A stretch of 64,000 nucleotides of DNA from Bolinopsis microptera (taxonomy: Eukaryota; Ctenophora; Tentaculata; Lobata; Bolinopsidae), in the NCBI RefSeq assembly GCF_026151205.1, contig NC_087073.1:15395837-15459836 (forward strand), given 5' to 3'. Positions 20,476 to 31,826 of the stretch are shown here, piece by piece (position 1 is the first letter of the stretch; every line of letters begins with the position of its first letter). The position numbers and the translations under genes are program-made. The notes under the pieces were generated by a model that ran no database searches, had not been told where the DNA came from, and saw only the letters and a list, made by a program, of their open reading frames with translations.

Positions 20476-22386
20476 GCAAAGGATGGATTTTACCAGGCTC
20501 AGTCTGCACTATTAAATAATCAACATAGCCACGCCCTGCTTGATTGGACCGTAAAAGATTTTGACTGCAACAATATTGTCTTCCAAAGATCACTACTTGC
20601 TGGCCACACACATCTCATCTTGGACAAAAAATGAAAAAAAAAACCATACCGAAAAAATCAGTCCCAACCCACTTACCATTTTCTTGATTAAGCTGTTCCT
20701 AAATTTTCCACACACGCACATTTATTGTGATTATATATATATATTTTGTGTATTTTCTACATGAATAAGAACAGTTAATAGTATTATATAGTTAATACTA
20801 ATAGAACTATGACTATGTTTACAGTATGCACTGAAGGGGTATCCTAGGAAGTTTATTCAAGAACTTTTAACAGGTACCCCTCCTCATTTAACCCTCAATT
20901 AAGTTTCCTTTCATTCGGCTCAGTCGACGGAGGAGATTGCATAGATCCAATGAATCCTTAGCTACTCCCTAGACTAGGTGACATTATTTAAGTTAAAATC
21001 ATATTTGATATTCCTACCTTATAACTGAGTAACTGTTATTTTGAAATGCAAGCTTAATCAACAAAATTGTTGATATGATGATAGCTATGTGATATTTTGA
21101 AATAGATATAACATTTGTTTTGGCCATTTACATCTTACTCTTACACATTACAATTACTGAGAACATACATACATTTTGGAGTTTAAATTATCACTTTTGT
21201 CGCCATGCCATGCCAGCTGCTTTGAAGTCGGCAATTTTTATTTTCCATAATATTGGTTGTTGATATTTGAAGCGGTAAATGCGATGTTTCATTTCATTTC
21301 ATATCAAGCACCAAGTATGGTTATTAACTTCTGAATTTAAACATGTTTAGATAGATATTCTTCAATCTATAATCTTTAACTGGGTACCAGGAATTTTCAG
21401 TTTTACAACAAAAGGGACTTTGGTGTACAACTCTTTTGTACAAATAAAGATATAAATCCATGCCATTTGCTTCGCCGAGAGCTTTTGAATGACCCAATTC
21501 CTGGATCCAGAATATTTTAGGCTAAAATAAACTTAAGACAGATAGTACATGCTCGGGTTGATGATAGTTTATGATATCAAATGATGCTACCTACTGCAAA
21601 TTATTGTTTTATTTTACCATCTCTGATACATAATCAAATTTAAACAGCAATTTACACCTTGAGATTATTCAATAGTTTAAAGAAGCTTTAATGAACTGTG
21701 AAGATAGTTAACATAAGTTTTATAAACTTATGAACTAATAACTAAAAATTTTGAAGGTGCCCACCGGTGCCACGCTTATATTGGGTCTCAATTATGCCAA
21801 ATTTTGCCAAATCACCTGAACATGCTAAAAAATTGGGCATAATTAGGACCAAATATGGGCGTGCGCGTGGCTGCAGCTGTCCCACATGCACCAGTGGGCA
21901 CCCGGAGTCCGGAACTCCCTCAAAAGTTCGGTCACAGGCCCTAGTTTGTTGGACAACTGGCTATCTCAAAATCAAATTTCACAAAAAAATCAGGGCAAAC
22001 TCCCCCTTAAATGAATACGTTATTGAAATTGATTTAAAGTAACAGTGTAATACGTGTAGTTTTCATATTCAGTTATTCTAAGCTATAATAATAATAAACC
22101 AGATATGATAGTGTTATTTTAACTGTAAGCAATGCCTTGAATTATAAATAATATGTAAATACTGTAATACTTATCTGATGAGACTTGTGATGATTTGTTT
22201 CTTTTAGTTTCTATCTACATCATATTATATAATAATACCCCGAGTTTGATTAGAATCTATATGGTGCTTACTGCTTAATGCAATGATAGCTTTTGTTAGA
22301 AGGATGATTCTACCTAGAAATGATTCAAAAATGATATAAATACAATAATCAAGTAATCAGTAAAAGTACAACTCGTTATTGAAAAA
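20476..22386. other. Intergenic between membrane-protein gene and KH gene
   Basis: No gene seen. It holds the small palindrome at 21757-21903. The rest is AT-rich and would contain the 3' UTR of the upstream gene and the promoter/5' UTR of the KH gene. Confidence 0.6.
21757..21903. mobile_element. Short imperfect palindrome (MITE-like)
   Basis: The left end GGTGCCCACCGGTGC and right end GCACCAGTGGGCACC are complementary. The inner phrases ATATTGGGTCTCAATTATGCC and its counterpart near 21832-21854 continue the pairing. No target duplication was confirmed. Confidence 0.5.
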
Positions 22387-23586
22387 ATGAATGCTAATAA
22401 AATGTTTACAGATAGAATGTCTCGAGGTGGTAGAATTGTGCAACAACGAGGAGGGAGGCACAGCAACGCAGCTTATGCAAACATGCACAGTGAACCTCCT
22501 GGCAATGCCAGTCAGGACAGAAATATGCCACAGAGGAGAAGGAAAATTCTGGGAGAAAACACTTATCGCATTCTCATGAAGGAAAGTAAGGTTAAGGTTG
22601 TCCTTGGACCAGAAGGCAGCCATATCAAGGATATTAAAAGTAGATGCAATGATCCTTGTAAAATCACTATCTATACCCAGCACGCTAACGGAGAACCTTT
22701 CCCCCCTAAGTCTCCGGATAGGATTTTAAACCTGGAGTGTAGCTCTGTTGATCTGATAAATGTGTTAACCGAATTAATTCCGCATTTGCAGATCGCTCCT
22801 CCTGAATTAATGATGAACAAGTATAATGAAATTCGACTTGTTGTTCCAGAGTTTGTATGCAGCATGATTATTGGTAAACAGGGGATGAATGTTAAGAACA
22901 TTCAAAAAGACTTTCGGTCGTTCGTGCAAGTCCATAAGGATCCGCTTCCTTATTCCTCAGAATTTGTCGTGTCATTAACGAACAAAGATGTGAGTTGTCT
23001 CGCTGGGTCCGTTAATAGGATCTACGAGTCAATCCAGAGTATCAAGAGTATCTCCCATGTTACCATGTTCAATCCTATTGTGTGGTATCCTGGTGAATTT
23101 GGTGACACCGGAAGCTACACTGAGGAGATAAACTTAAGAGGGAGAGGTCCCCAGGCCCAGGTTTATCCTGAACCAGAAGAGCCAAGATATTATCGTGAAC
23201 AGCCTAGATACCAGGATGACAGCAGGATGCGTAGGTCACAAGGCTACAGCAATCATCGACAGAACGACCATAGCTATGATGATTATGAGCCATCAAATAG
23301 GCCACACCAAAACGGTCACAACATGAGGGGTCACAATATGAGGGGTCACAACAATATGAGAGGTCAAAATTACCAGAGAGGACAGAATATGAGAGGGAGA
23401 GGTTATCACGGTAGAGGTTCGGCTGGTGGTAGAGCCAATGGGAAAACTAGGGGCATGCAGAGAATTGAGTATCGACCAGATCCTGACAGTGAACATCAAA
23501 ATAGGAATTCTGAGGATGTAAATGCCGATAACGCCGATGACACCGTTATCCCAAGACGACCCAAAGGTTTCAGAGGCAGATCTTGA
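22387..23586 (+). CDS. Two-KH-domain RNA-binding protein with RGG-like tail (PCBP/hnRNP K type)
   Basis: An intronless 399-residue protein. KH1 (about residues 58-130) has the loop GPEG in VVLGPEGSHIKDI. KH2 (about 145-215) has GKQG in IIGKQGMNVKNIQ. The last 130 residues are low-complexity, rich in Arg, Gly, Asn, Gln and Tyr (MRGHNMRGHNNMRGQNYQRG), as in RNP-granule proteins. KH domains of this type bind C-rich or AU-rich single-stranded RNA and control splicing, stability or translation. The start at 22387 is the first ATG after an in-frame stop region; the ATGs at residues 6 and 11 are alternatives. A polyadenylation-like AATAAA lies near 23782. The exact orthologue is not named. Confidence 0.8.
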   Translation: MNANKMFTDRMSRGGRIVQQRGGRHSNAAYANMHSEPPGNASQDRNMPQRRRKILGENTYRILMKESKVKVVLGPEGSHIKDIKSRCNDPCKITIYTQHANGEPFPPKSPDRILNLECSSVDLINVLTELIPHLQIAPPELMMNKYNEIRLVVPEFVCSMIIGKQGMNVKNIQKDFRSFVQVHKDPLPYSSEFVVSLTNKDVSCLAGSVNRIYESIQSIKSISHVTMFNPIVWYPGEFGDTGSYTEEINLRGRGPQAQVYPEPEEPRYYREQPRYQDDSRMRRSQGYSNHRQNDHSYDDYEPSNRPHQNGHNMRGHNMRGHNNMRGQNYQRGQNMRGRGYHGRGSAGGRANGKTRGMQRIEYRPDPDSEHQNRNSEDVNADNADDTVIPRRPKGFRGRS

Positions 23587-24604
23587 GCTTTGACGACAGA
23601 AATTTGTTATCTTAATTTGCAAAGTTTGTTATCACATTATGCATAGTACCATGAATATTAGTCAACTATTTCCTTAATTACAATGTTTGTTTTTACATAA
23701 TTATGTGTACTAGATTATACTGTAGCTTTTTTCATAAAGTGAGCTGCTTTGCGACGCCAAGACCGACAGCTTAATATTATTAATAAACTTATATTAATCT
23801 ATTAATCGTTATTTTATCAAAATATGTTATTATATCTAATATATTATTGATAGCGAACGTGTTGCAGTTTGGGGGAAGTGTTTATGACCTATTTTGACCA
23901 ACTCTTTGAAATAAATTAGCTGCTAAGTACTGATTTGAAGCCTCTAGTTAATGAAGGCTTGAAGGCCAAGACCAAGGGGGGTTAGCGATCACGATGTGCA
24001 TAATTTGACTACAAATTTTCCAATTACTATCAAGATCATAATCGGCTTAATCTGTACAATTAAAAAACTAAGAAAAGTCTTTTCTCTATGTGCATTGTAC
24101 AAAGACGGTCATGGTCATTCATTAAAAACACTTCTTTCAACTATATCGAGAGAAAAGATGATTATGAACTTTAAACTATCATAATATTATATTGATTAAA
24201 TAATTTGCAGATTATAGTATAATACACTGCATGAATGCGACAGTTTCAAGGTTTGAACGCTAATTTCAGTTCTTTAGGGAGTTCTGATTAATTTCATATT
24301 GTAATTTTTCGAGTCGAGTCCCGTGTTAATCGATTTTTCGTCGTTAATTTCGTTTTTGCAAAAATACTGAAAACGGATTTGCCCATAATATTTAAAGGGA
24401 ATTTCCTTTCAGCATCAAAATATTGTGCTATGTTATTATAATTTTCTTGGACGAAGTTGTTCTATTTTTTTTGAGTTGAAGATATCAAATTCCCAATTGT
24501 TATAATTATGTTTGAAAGTTGTGATACATTGTACATGAAGTTTACATGATCAACCAAGTAACATTTTCTTGTCTTTGCATGAATTGGAATATGTAGTGTA
24601 ATGG
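23587..24604. other. Intergenic, no gene seen
   Basis: 3' UTR of the KH gene followed by AT-rich sequence up to the 13-bp satellite. No coding feature is recognised. Confidence 0.6.
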
Positions 24605-25187
24605 CAGTATAAGTAATGTAGTAATGTAGTGCAGTAATGTAGTGTAGTAATGTAGTGTAGTAATGTAGTGTAGTAATGTAGTGTAGTAATGTAGTGTAGT
24701 AATGTAGTATAGTAATGTAGTAATGTAGTGTAGTAATGTAGTGTAGTAATGTAGTGTAGTAATGTAGTGTAGAAATGTAGTGTAGTAATGTAGTAATGTA
24801 GTAATGTAGTGTAGTAATGTAGTGTAGTAATGTAGTGCAGTAATGTAGTGTAGTAATGTAGTGTACAGTAATGTAGTGTACAGTAATGTAGTGTAGTAAT
24901 GTAGTGTAGTAATGTAGTGTAGTAATGTAGTGTAATAATGTAGTGTTGTAATGTAGTGTAGTAATGTAGTGTAGTAATGTAGTGTAGTAATGTAGTGTAG
25001 TAATGTAGTGTAATAATGTAGTGTTGTAATGTAGTGTAGTAATGTAGTGTAGTAATGTAGTGTAGTTATGTAGTGTAGTAATGTAGTGTAGTAACTTAGT
25101 AATGTAGTGTAGTAATGTAGTGTAGTAATGTAGTGTAGTAATATAGTGTAGTAATGTAGTTTTGTAATGTAGTGTAGTAATGTAGTG

Positions 25188-26332
25188 CAGAGGCACATAT
25201 TAGGTGCGGTAAAAAAATCGAAATTATGCGGTACCGCACCCGACTATAAAGGTAAAATGTGCGGTAAGGTGCGGTAAATTTTTACCAATTATGCGGCAAA
25301 TGTGCGACGATTTTTTGAAATTTGTGCGGGAATTGTGCGGTTTTCTTTTGCATTTTCTGAAGGACTTTGGAAATTCTAAACGTATAACCGCCGCTCTTAT
25401 CAAAAATAGGTCTGTTTATGTGTTACTGAGGGTGTAGATGATTGAACCTATATTGAGATTCAGTTATCTGAGAACAGTGACTTGATCTGGTAGAGATCAG
25501 GAGACAGTTATTTGAAGACGCCTCTTGATAGAGTCGATTAGATCCCATGCGTGATCGCAAATATGTGACACGCTTGTTGGCATTGATCGTCAGTACTTGT
25601 AAACCATTTGATCCAAGATCCATTAAGCCCACTATAAAGCCAACGCTACAACGAATAGAGCTCATTACCCGATAAAAAGGGCTGCAGGTATGATCGAAGT
25701 ACGGTAACGACGAGGGTTCCATAACGGCCTGGGTCACGGTCCCGAAAGGGCCTGGGTAACGGTCCCGAAAGGGCCTGGGTAACGGTCCCGAAAGGGCCTG
25801 GGTTATGGTCCCGAAAGGGCCTGGGTCACGTGGTAACCGGGTCACGTGGCCCAGGCATGAGTTCCAAAAGGGCCTGGGACACGGTCCCGAAAGGGCCTGG
25901 GTCACGTGGTAACTGGGTCACGTGGCCTAGGTATGAGTTCCAAAAGGGCCTGGGTCACGGTCCCGAAAGGGCCTGGGTCAGGGTCCCGAAAGGGCCTGGG
26001 TCACGTGGTAACTGGGTCACGTGGCCTAGGTATGAGTTCCAAAAGGGCCTTGGTCACGGTCCCGAAAGGGCCTGAGTCACGGTCCTAAAAGGGCCTGAGT
26101 CACGGTCCAAAAAGGGCCCGACTTTTAACATATTTTGGTTTTTACACTCGAAAATCTTAACGCGAAAATTTCAAAATTACGCGAAATTACGCGGAAAATG
26201 CTAATTATGCGGAAATATGCAGAAAATTACAAAATGTGCGGAAGTGTGCGGAAAACAATAAATTATGCGGAAATGTGCGGAAAACGGTTAATTGTGCGAT
26301 CCCGCACCCATCGCACCTAATATGTGCCTCTG
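25188..26332. mobile_element. Non-autonomous hAT-type element (1145 bp)
   Basis: The terminal inverted repeat CAGAGGCACATATTAGGTGC is matched exactly by the right end. The flanks are ATGTAGTG at 25180-25187 and again at 26333-26340, an 8-bp target duplication as made by hAT transposases. The CAGAGG terminus is also hAT-like. Many short GTGCGGTAA / ATGTGCGGAAA motifs lie in the subterminal regions. No transposase is present; the interior is occupied by tandem repeats at 25725-26115. Confidence 0.85.
25725..26115. repeat. 23-bp-class tandem repeat inside the hAT element
   Basis: Units of the form GGTCCCGAAAGGGCCTGGGT plus CAC or AAC, about ten copies, interspersed with a longer unit containing GTGGTAACTGGGTCACGTGG. 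The internal AAAGGGCC and GGTCCC make short self-complementary pieces. Open frames here are repeat by-products. Confidence 0.85.
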
Positions 26333-27081
26333 ATGTAGTGTAGTAATGTAGTGTAGTAATGTAGTGTACAGTAATGTAGTTTTGTAATGTAGTGTAGTAA
26401 TGTAGTGTAGTAATGTAGTGTAGTAATGTAGTGTACAGTAATGTAGTTTTGTAATGTAGTGTAGTAATGTAGTGTAGTAATGTAGTGTAGTAATGTAGTG
26501 TAGTAATGTAGTGTAGTAATGTAGTGTAGTAATGTAGTGTACAGTAATGTAGTTTTGTAATGTAGTGTAGTAATGTAGTGTAGTAATGTAGTGTAGTAAT
26601 GTAGTGTAGTAATGTAGTGTAGTAATGTAGTGTAGTAATTTAGTGTACAGTAATGTAGTGTATAGTAATGTAGTGTAGTAATGTAGTGTAGTAATGTAGT
26701 GTAGTAATGTAGTGTAGTAATGTAGTGTACAGTAATGTAGTGTAGTAATGTAGTGTAGTAATGTAGTGTAGTAATGTAGTGTAGTAATGTAGTGTACAGT
26801 AATGTAGTGTAATAATGTAGTGTTGTAATGTATTGTACAGTAATGTAGTGTAGTACTAATGTAGTGTAGTAATGTAGTGTAGTAATGTAGTGTAGTAGTG
26901 TAGTGTAGTAATGTAGTGACATGGCACTAAATTTAGGTTTAATTTTAAGAACTTTTCCGAATATAGACTTTTTCTAATCGGTGCAATGAGAACCGAAATT
27001 TATTGACCATGTCCAAACCTCTCATAATACGGTTTCTTAAAATCAGACCCAATTTAAATTGATTTTAGGTGGTAGTTCATA

Positions 27082-27663
27082 CCTTACAAGACTTTTTTAT
27101 AATGTACGAAATGTGACGGTTTTCCCGAAATTTCGCCATATTTTCGGACCGCCAAAATTTCGGTCGTCGTAATAGAATCCGTCGCATTATTTTTAGCTTA
27201 TTCCAATAATTGTGGCTTCATCGATTCATTTTGTTCTTGAAAAGTTAGTGATATGATGGTGGGACAAATAAACACAATATTCCATGATGAATTTAATGTC
27301 AAGTAATACGTTTTAAATTTACAATAAATTACATTTATGTGCTAACATAAACGTCTTATAAGAGACTAAGTCAAGATAAACAATTTAATACCAAACTCAA
27401 TAAGTGAAACTGAAAGAGTCGAGCCGGACCCCTTAGAGGAAGATGAAGAAATCGATTTATAAGTTTCATTTTGTTTCAACATGATTTTACCGATTTTTAG
27501 AAAATTTTGAATTTCCTTTGTGTCAGAAAACAAAATGATGAAAAATACCCTTATTTTCTGTGACGTCCGAAATGTGACGGTTTTTGTTCAATTTCGCCAT
27601 ATTTTCGGACCGCCAAAATTTCGGTCGTCGCAAATTGGTCCGCCACAAAAATGTCTTGTAAGG
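27082..27663. mobile_element. TIR element, full copy (582 bp)
   Basis: The left end CCTTACAAGAC is complementary to the right end GTCTTGTAAGG, and TA lies outside both (27080-27081, 27664-27665). A block containing TTTCGGACCGCCAAAATTTC occurs near both ends in the same orientation, perhaps a transposase-binding site. Its left 190 bases match 1-193 inverted. It stops 171 bases before the C17orf75 start codon, so it may lie in that promoter. No coding sequence. Confidence 0.65.
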
Positions 27664-27834
27664 TAATAGTTTCGACAAAATCAACAACAAATAACCAATG
27701 CGACTGGCTAATATATATATATTATCTTCCAATTTCCATCTGTCTAACCCCTCTAACTGCTCCTTATTATATTCTGATAGGATAATATGTAAAGTATGTA
27801 AAACATGTAACTTGGCTGGCTAAATGATTGTGTG

Positions 27835-30800
27835 ATGAGTTTTATCCTGTTTTCGTCTGTACCTAGTCTGCCAGTCGTGTTCAAGCAGTGTGACACCAAG
27901 ACTGTTGATATTGTTCACGCTTACCTCCAGAACATTCTAGCTAAATCAAACTCCTCCCTGGCATCATCTCATATCCAGGTGAGTTATATTTCAAGAGGAC
28001 ACCCATTCTTGATATAATGCTTGAAATTTTCATTAGCTGGGAAAATACAATCCCGTTTTCGGGGTTTAGCTACTTGCATGAAACAGCTGCACACTAGTAA
28101 CACAATTTGGTTAATCAGCATTTCAGCACTGTGTTAGCCTTTATGTAACTTGTGCTGAGTGTTGACAGGTCTTGTGCTTGTTTAGCCACTACTCTGGTGC
28201 CACTTTATCAAATCTAATCTGTAACTATGTTTAGATCTTTAGATTTTAGTCATACCAGGGGTGTAGGAATGATTTTCTTCATGGGGGGGCCAAATTCAAA
28301 ATTTTTTTTGGCGCTTCGCGCCACACCCTAAATTTTTTGGCGCTTCGCGCCAAATCCTGAATTTCGAGGGTAAGGGCAAAAGGAAATTGCAGCATGTGCG
28401 GTATCGCGATTTTTCACGTTTGCCGCGACAAATCGCGATTTTTCAGATTCTGGCCTCACGACAAATCGCGATTTTTTTCAGTTCTCCGCGTCAAATTGCG
28501 CATTTTCCTTTAAATCTACGGACCAAATTCTCGTTTTCTATAATTAGTATATGAAACCAATCAGTATCGCATCCACAACCTTCCGAATGTAGGAACGGAC
28601 TTCAAAAAACCGAAAACAGAAAAATATATTTTCGGCTCAGAATGATCAAGGTAGCATGAAACATGAACTAAAGTAATTTCCAGAAAAACTTTGAAAAATT
28701 TTGACCTAGAAAATTTTTGGTCCTTGTCATTCTCGATACGTACCTCTGAAAGCAGAGCTCCCGCTTCCGAGCTCGTATTGCGAAGGGGAGGCCTGCCTTC
28801 CGAGATCGCATTACAAAGGGGAACCCTCGAGTCCAAAAACATACATCGAACTTCGAAAACCAAAAAAAATATTTTTGGCTCATAATGGTCAGGGTAGCAT
28901 GAAACATGAACAAAAGTAGTTTCCAGAAAAACTTTGAAAAATTTTGACTTAGAAAATTTTCGGTCCTTGTCATTCTCGATACGTACCTCTGAAAGCAGAG
29001 CTCCCGCTTCCGAGCTCGTATTGCGGAAGGGAGGCCTGCCTTCCGAGATCGCATTACAAAGGGGAACCCTCGAGTCCAAAAACATACATCGAACTTCGAA
29101 AACCAAAAAAAATATTTTTGGCTCATAATGGTCAGGGTAGCATGAAACATGAACAAAAGTAGTTTCCAGAAAAACTTTGAAAAATTTTGACCTAGAAAAT
29201 TTTTGACTAAATAAATTTTCGGGGAAAAAATTTTTTTCCCAAAAATTTTTAGAAACCTAAATTAAAAAGTTGGCCCTTTTTGGCCCCTTGCCCAGATTTC
29301 ATGGGGGGGGGGGGGGGGGGGGGGGGCGATGGCCCCCCCTGCCCCCCCGCTTCCTACACCCCTGAGTCATACACAATATTATATTTGTTGTTCTAAAAGG
29401 AAGGAACGTATCAAAACTGGAACCTTACATCAAGCTCATTACAGGCTCTAAACCAAGATGGTATCTCAATCTCACTCTACTACAGAAGCGTAAAGGATGA
29501 GACCAGTACCTATATCGTGTGTTTTATCTGTGATGGTACAGCCCTCCTCTCTCCCTTTTACCATGAGCTGGACAAGTACACTGATACTTTGGTGGAACAT
29601 CTTGCTGACCCTGAATCTTATCTCCTACGATGGTGGGCGAACTTATCATAACTTTAACGCAACTGTGTCTCAACATGAATCATAATTGTTGATACATGCT
29701 ATTTTCTTGAATCAGGGGCCTCAAATGAAATTTATATTGTAATAAATTGACTGTCTTCAAATGTTGTACTTTACCGTCCATTTAAAAATTTTTTCAGGCA
29801 GTTCAATTGTATTGAGTATGTCTTAAGAGTGGTGGATTACTTTAAAAATGATCTGTCTCCCCTGCTGTACATAGCTTTGTCGAGGAATAATATCGAGATT
29901 CTGGCCAGCAATCCAAACAGTCAGATCGTCAGGGACACTCATCTGTTTATTTCATCCTGCAGTCTCAAGGTACGTTGAAATCTTTCAACTTGAACTGTTG
30001 CCGTTATTCTAGTTATTAAGATTTGATCATTCCATAGTAATTGCTCTTCAATCGTTATCTTGATCGTATGAATAAAATAAACATACCGAAGCTGAAAGGG
30101 TTTTTATCGTACGAATTACTTTCCATTAATTTAATCCTTACCAGGAACTAATGTACAACACAGAAGTGGTATTTGAGCCGTGTACAAATGCCGAGGAAAA
30201 CACAGTAATGATAGAGTTTGATAACAAAATAGTGAACTACGAATCTAACAAGTTCTGCTCGTGAGTGTGTTTTCAACAGTCATCTTTGCTGTGACTTTTA
30301 TTACTTAACTTATCGTAGTAGTTAAACTGGTTAACGTGTGTTTCACGTGTGTTTTAATGATGATATTTGATCTCACAAAATCCCGAGGGCCGGGTCGGTT
30401 AGGTTACAAACTACTCATTTGTTACATTACTTGATATCTGAATCATAATCATCTGGGCAACTTATATCCATACATCCATCCCCTTTATCTTGAATTTGTC
30501 GTTGAACATTCCCAACCATATTATTTAATTAATATAATAATAATATAATAATTCAATAATGTAATAATGTAATTAATATAATAATTTCAGAAAATGGGCC
30601 TCAATGATCGAATCAGAGTTTGATGCGTATGTAGTGCGGCAAAAGCTAGAAGACTATAAGATAGCAGCGAACGAGGATCTGAACACATTCCGCAGATTGT
30701 TGCACCTAGCTGAGGCTGACCACTATGCATTCTTTCAGGTAAATACCATTATTAAACAGTTAAATTAGCTTCTTGTATTTTGGTTAATCTACCGAGACCC

Positions 30801-31063
30801 GAGGGCTTGTTGACTCAATATAAGCTAAGACTGTGCCCGCACTGCACTTATTAATATTGTAAGACTTTTTAAAGTAATCCATATCATCTCAGGGTTACGA
30901 GTTTATAAAGCTGCACGATAACGGGAAGATACTATTTGAGATGCTATCTCATGAGAGTATGGTGTACAGTCTAGAGAGTCTTGAGAACCTACTCAATATT
31001 CTTCAGAAGTTTAGACTCTATAAGGACTCTGTTACGTTGAACAAATCCTCTGTATCCTCATAG
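27835..31063 (+). CDS. C17orf75: C17orf75 / Njmu-R1 orthologue, WDR11-complex subunit (6 exons)
   Basis: Exons 27835-27978, 29400-29632, 29798-29969, 30145-30260, 30591-30738 and 30893-31063 join in phase to 327 residues. Blocks recalled from human C17orf75 recur in order: ISLYYRSVKDETSTYIVCFI, ELDKY, SNKFCSKW, RQKLEDYKI and LAEADHYAFFQGYEFIKL (human has AEMNHYALFKCYMFLK). In vertebrates the protein works with WDR11 and FAM91A1 to capture AP-1 vesicles at the trans-Golgi network. The N-terminus is about 70 residues shorter than human; either the disordered leader is absent or an upstream exon is missed. Intron 1 contains a 1.1-kb hAT-type MITE. A polyadenylation-like AATAAA is near 31431. Confidence 0.8.
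28256..29364. mobile_element. hAT-type MITE in C17orf75 intron 1 (1109 bp)
   Basis: The 14-base terminal inverted repeat CAGGGGTGTAGGAA is matched by TTCCTACACCCCTG. The flanks are AGTCATAC at 28248-28255 and 29365-29372, an exact 8-bp target duplication. Inside are GGCGCTTCGCGCC palindromes near 28310-28350, about 2.3 copies of a 243-bp tandem unit (28630-29210) and a 24-base G run at 29303-29326. Paired 60- to 180-codon frames in the tandem unit are by-products. No transposase. Confidence 0.9.
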
Positions 31064-31826
31064 CATCTTGTAACATTAGATTTCTTAGTCCATTATAATA
31101 ATATATAGTTTTTATCTGTTCATATATATCAGATTGATTATCGTGTGAATATTATGTTGCCCGAATTATGTGTACTGTGTAGTTCCGACTGTACAGCTAT
31201 GTATTTTCCTGACTTAAATTGCTGTGTTCTTGCTCTTAACTTACTAATCCTGATATTTGTATGAAAGCGAATAGATTTGATAGGTTCTTTATCTTTTTAA
31301 ATTAGATTCAGGAATCAATTTCATTCAATTTTTCTCCTTGCGCCGAGAAATCTAGTGGCGAATATTATGACGTAATAATATTATGTTTTTAACGTTTTAA
31401 AATATTTTCATGTACCATTTTGACGTATTAAATAAACTTATATTTCGACATAATATATTAGTGATAGTTGATTTTCGTGAAACAATTTTTGGGATTTAAT
31501 TTTGTGTTACTAATAGTACCTATACAATTTATCTATTTAATATCACAAATTAGCAGTTTTAATGCTTATCGATGAATTCCTGTTTTATTTAATTATTAAA
31601 TAATTTGTACTTTTGATATTTACTACTACGGCCAAAACTATAGCGCTATTTTATCGAGCTTTCCGATTTTTAGAATTAGTTCAATCAATAGAGCATCTAG
31701 TTCTCATCATTTTTTAAAGCATCGAATACTCTATATTATTATATGATATATATATATATCAAACATTAACCTGTATCTATACATTTATAAGCAATAAACA
31801 TATTCATTAGTTCAGGCAACGGAAGA
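31064..31826. other. Intergenic, no gene seen
   Basis: 3' UTR of C17orf75 and AT-rich upstream sequence of the BRAT1-like gene. An acceptor-like TTCAG ends at 31815, eleven bases before the next start codon. Confidence 0.6.

Larger units (their letters stand above)
24605..26925. repeat. 13-bp satellite (TAATGTAGTGTAG)n, split by a transposon
   Basis: Tandem TAATGTAGTGTAG units, with variants containing an extra CAG or a T change, at 24605-25187 and 26333-26925. They form one array interrupted by the hAT-type element at 25188-26332. The unit leaves long frames open on the minus strand (repeats of LHYITTLHYYTT); these are not genes. Confidence 0.95.

Noticed and set aside
24462-26922. Long minus-strand open frames of 200-244 codons with Leu-His-Tyr-Thr repeats
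   Set aside because: They are generated by the stop-free 13-bp satellite and exist in more than one frame with the same composition.
28561-29156. Paired 160-180-codon frames on both strands
   Set aside because: They lie in the 243-bp tandem duplication of a MITE and overlap each other on opposite strands.
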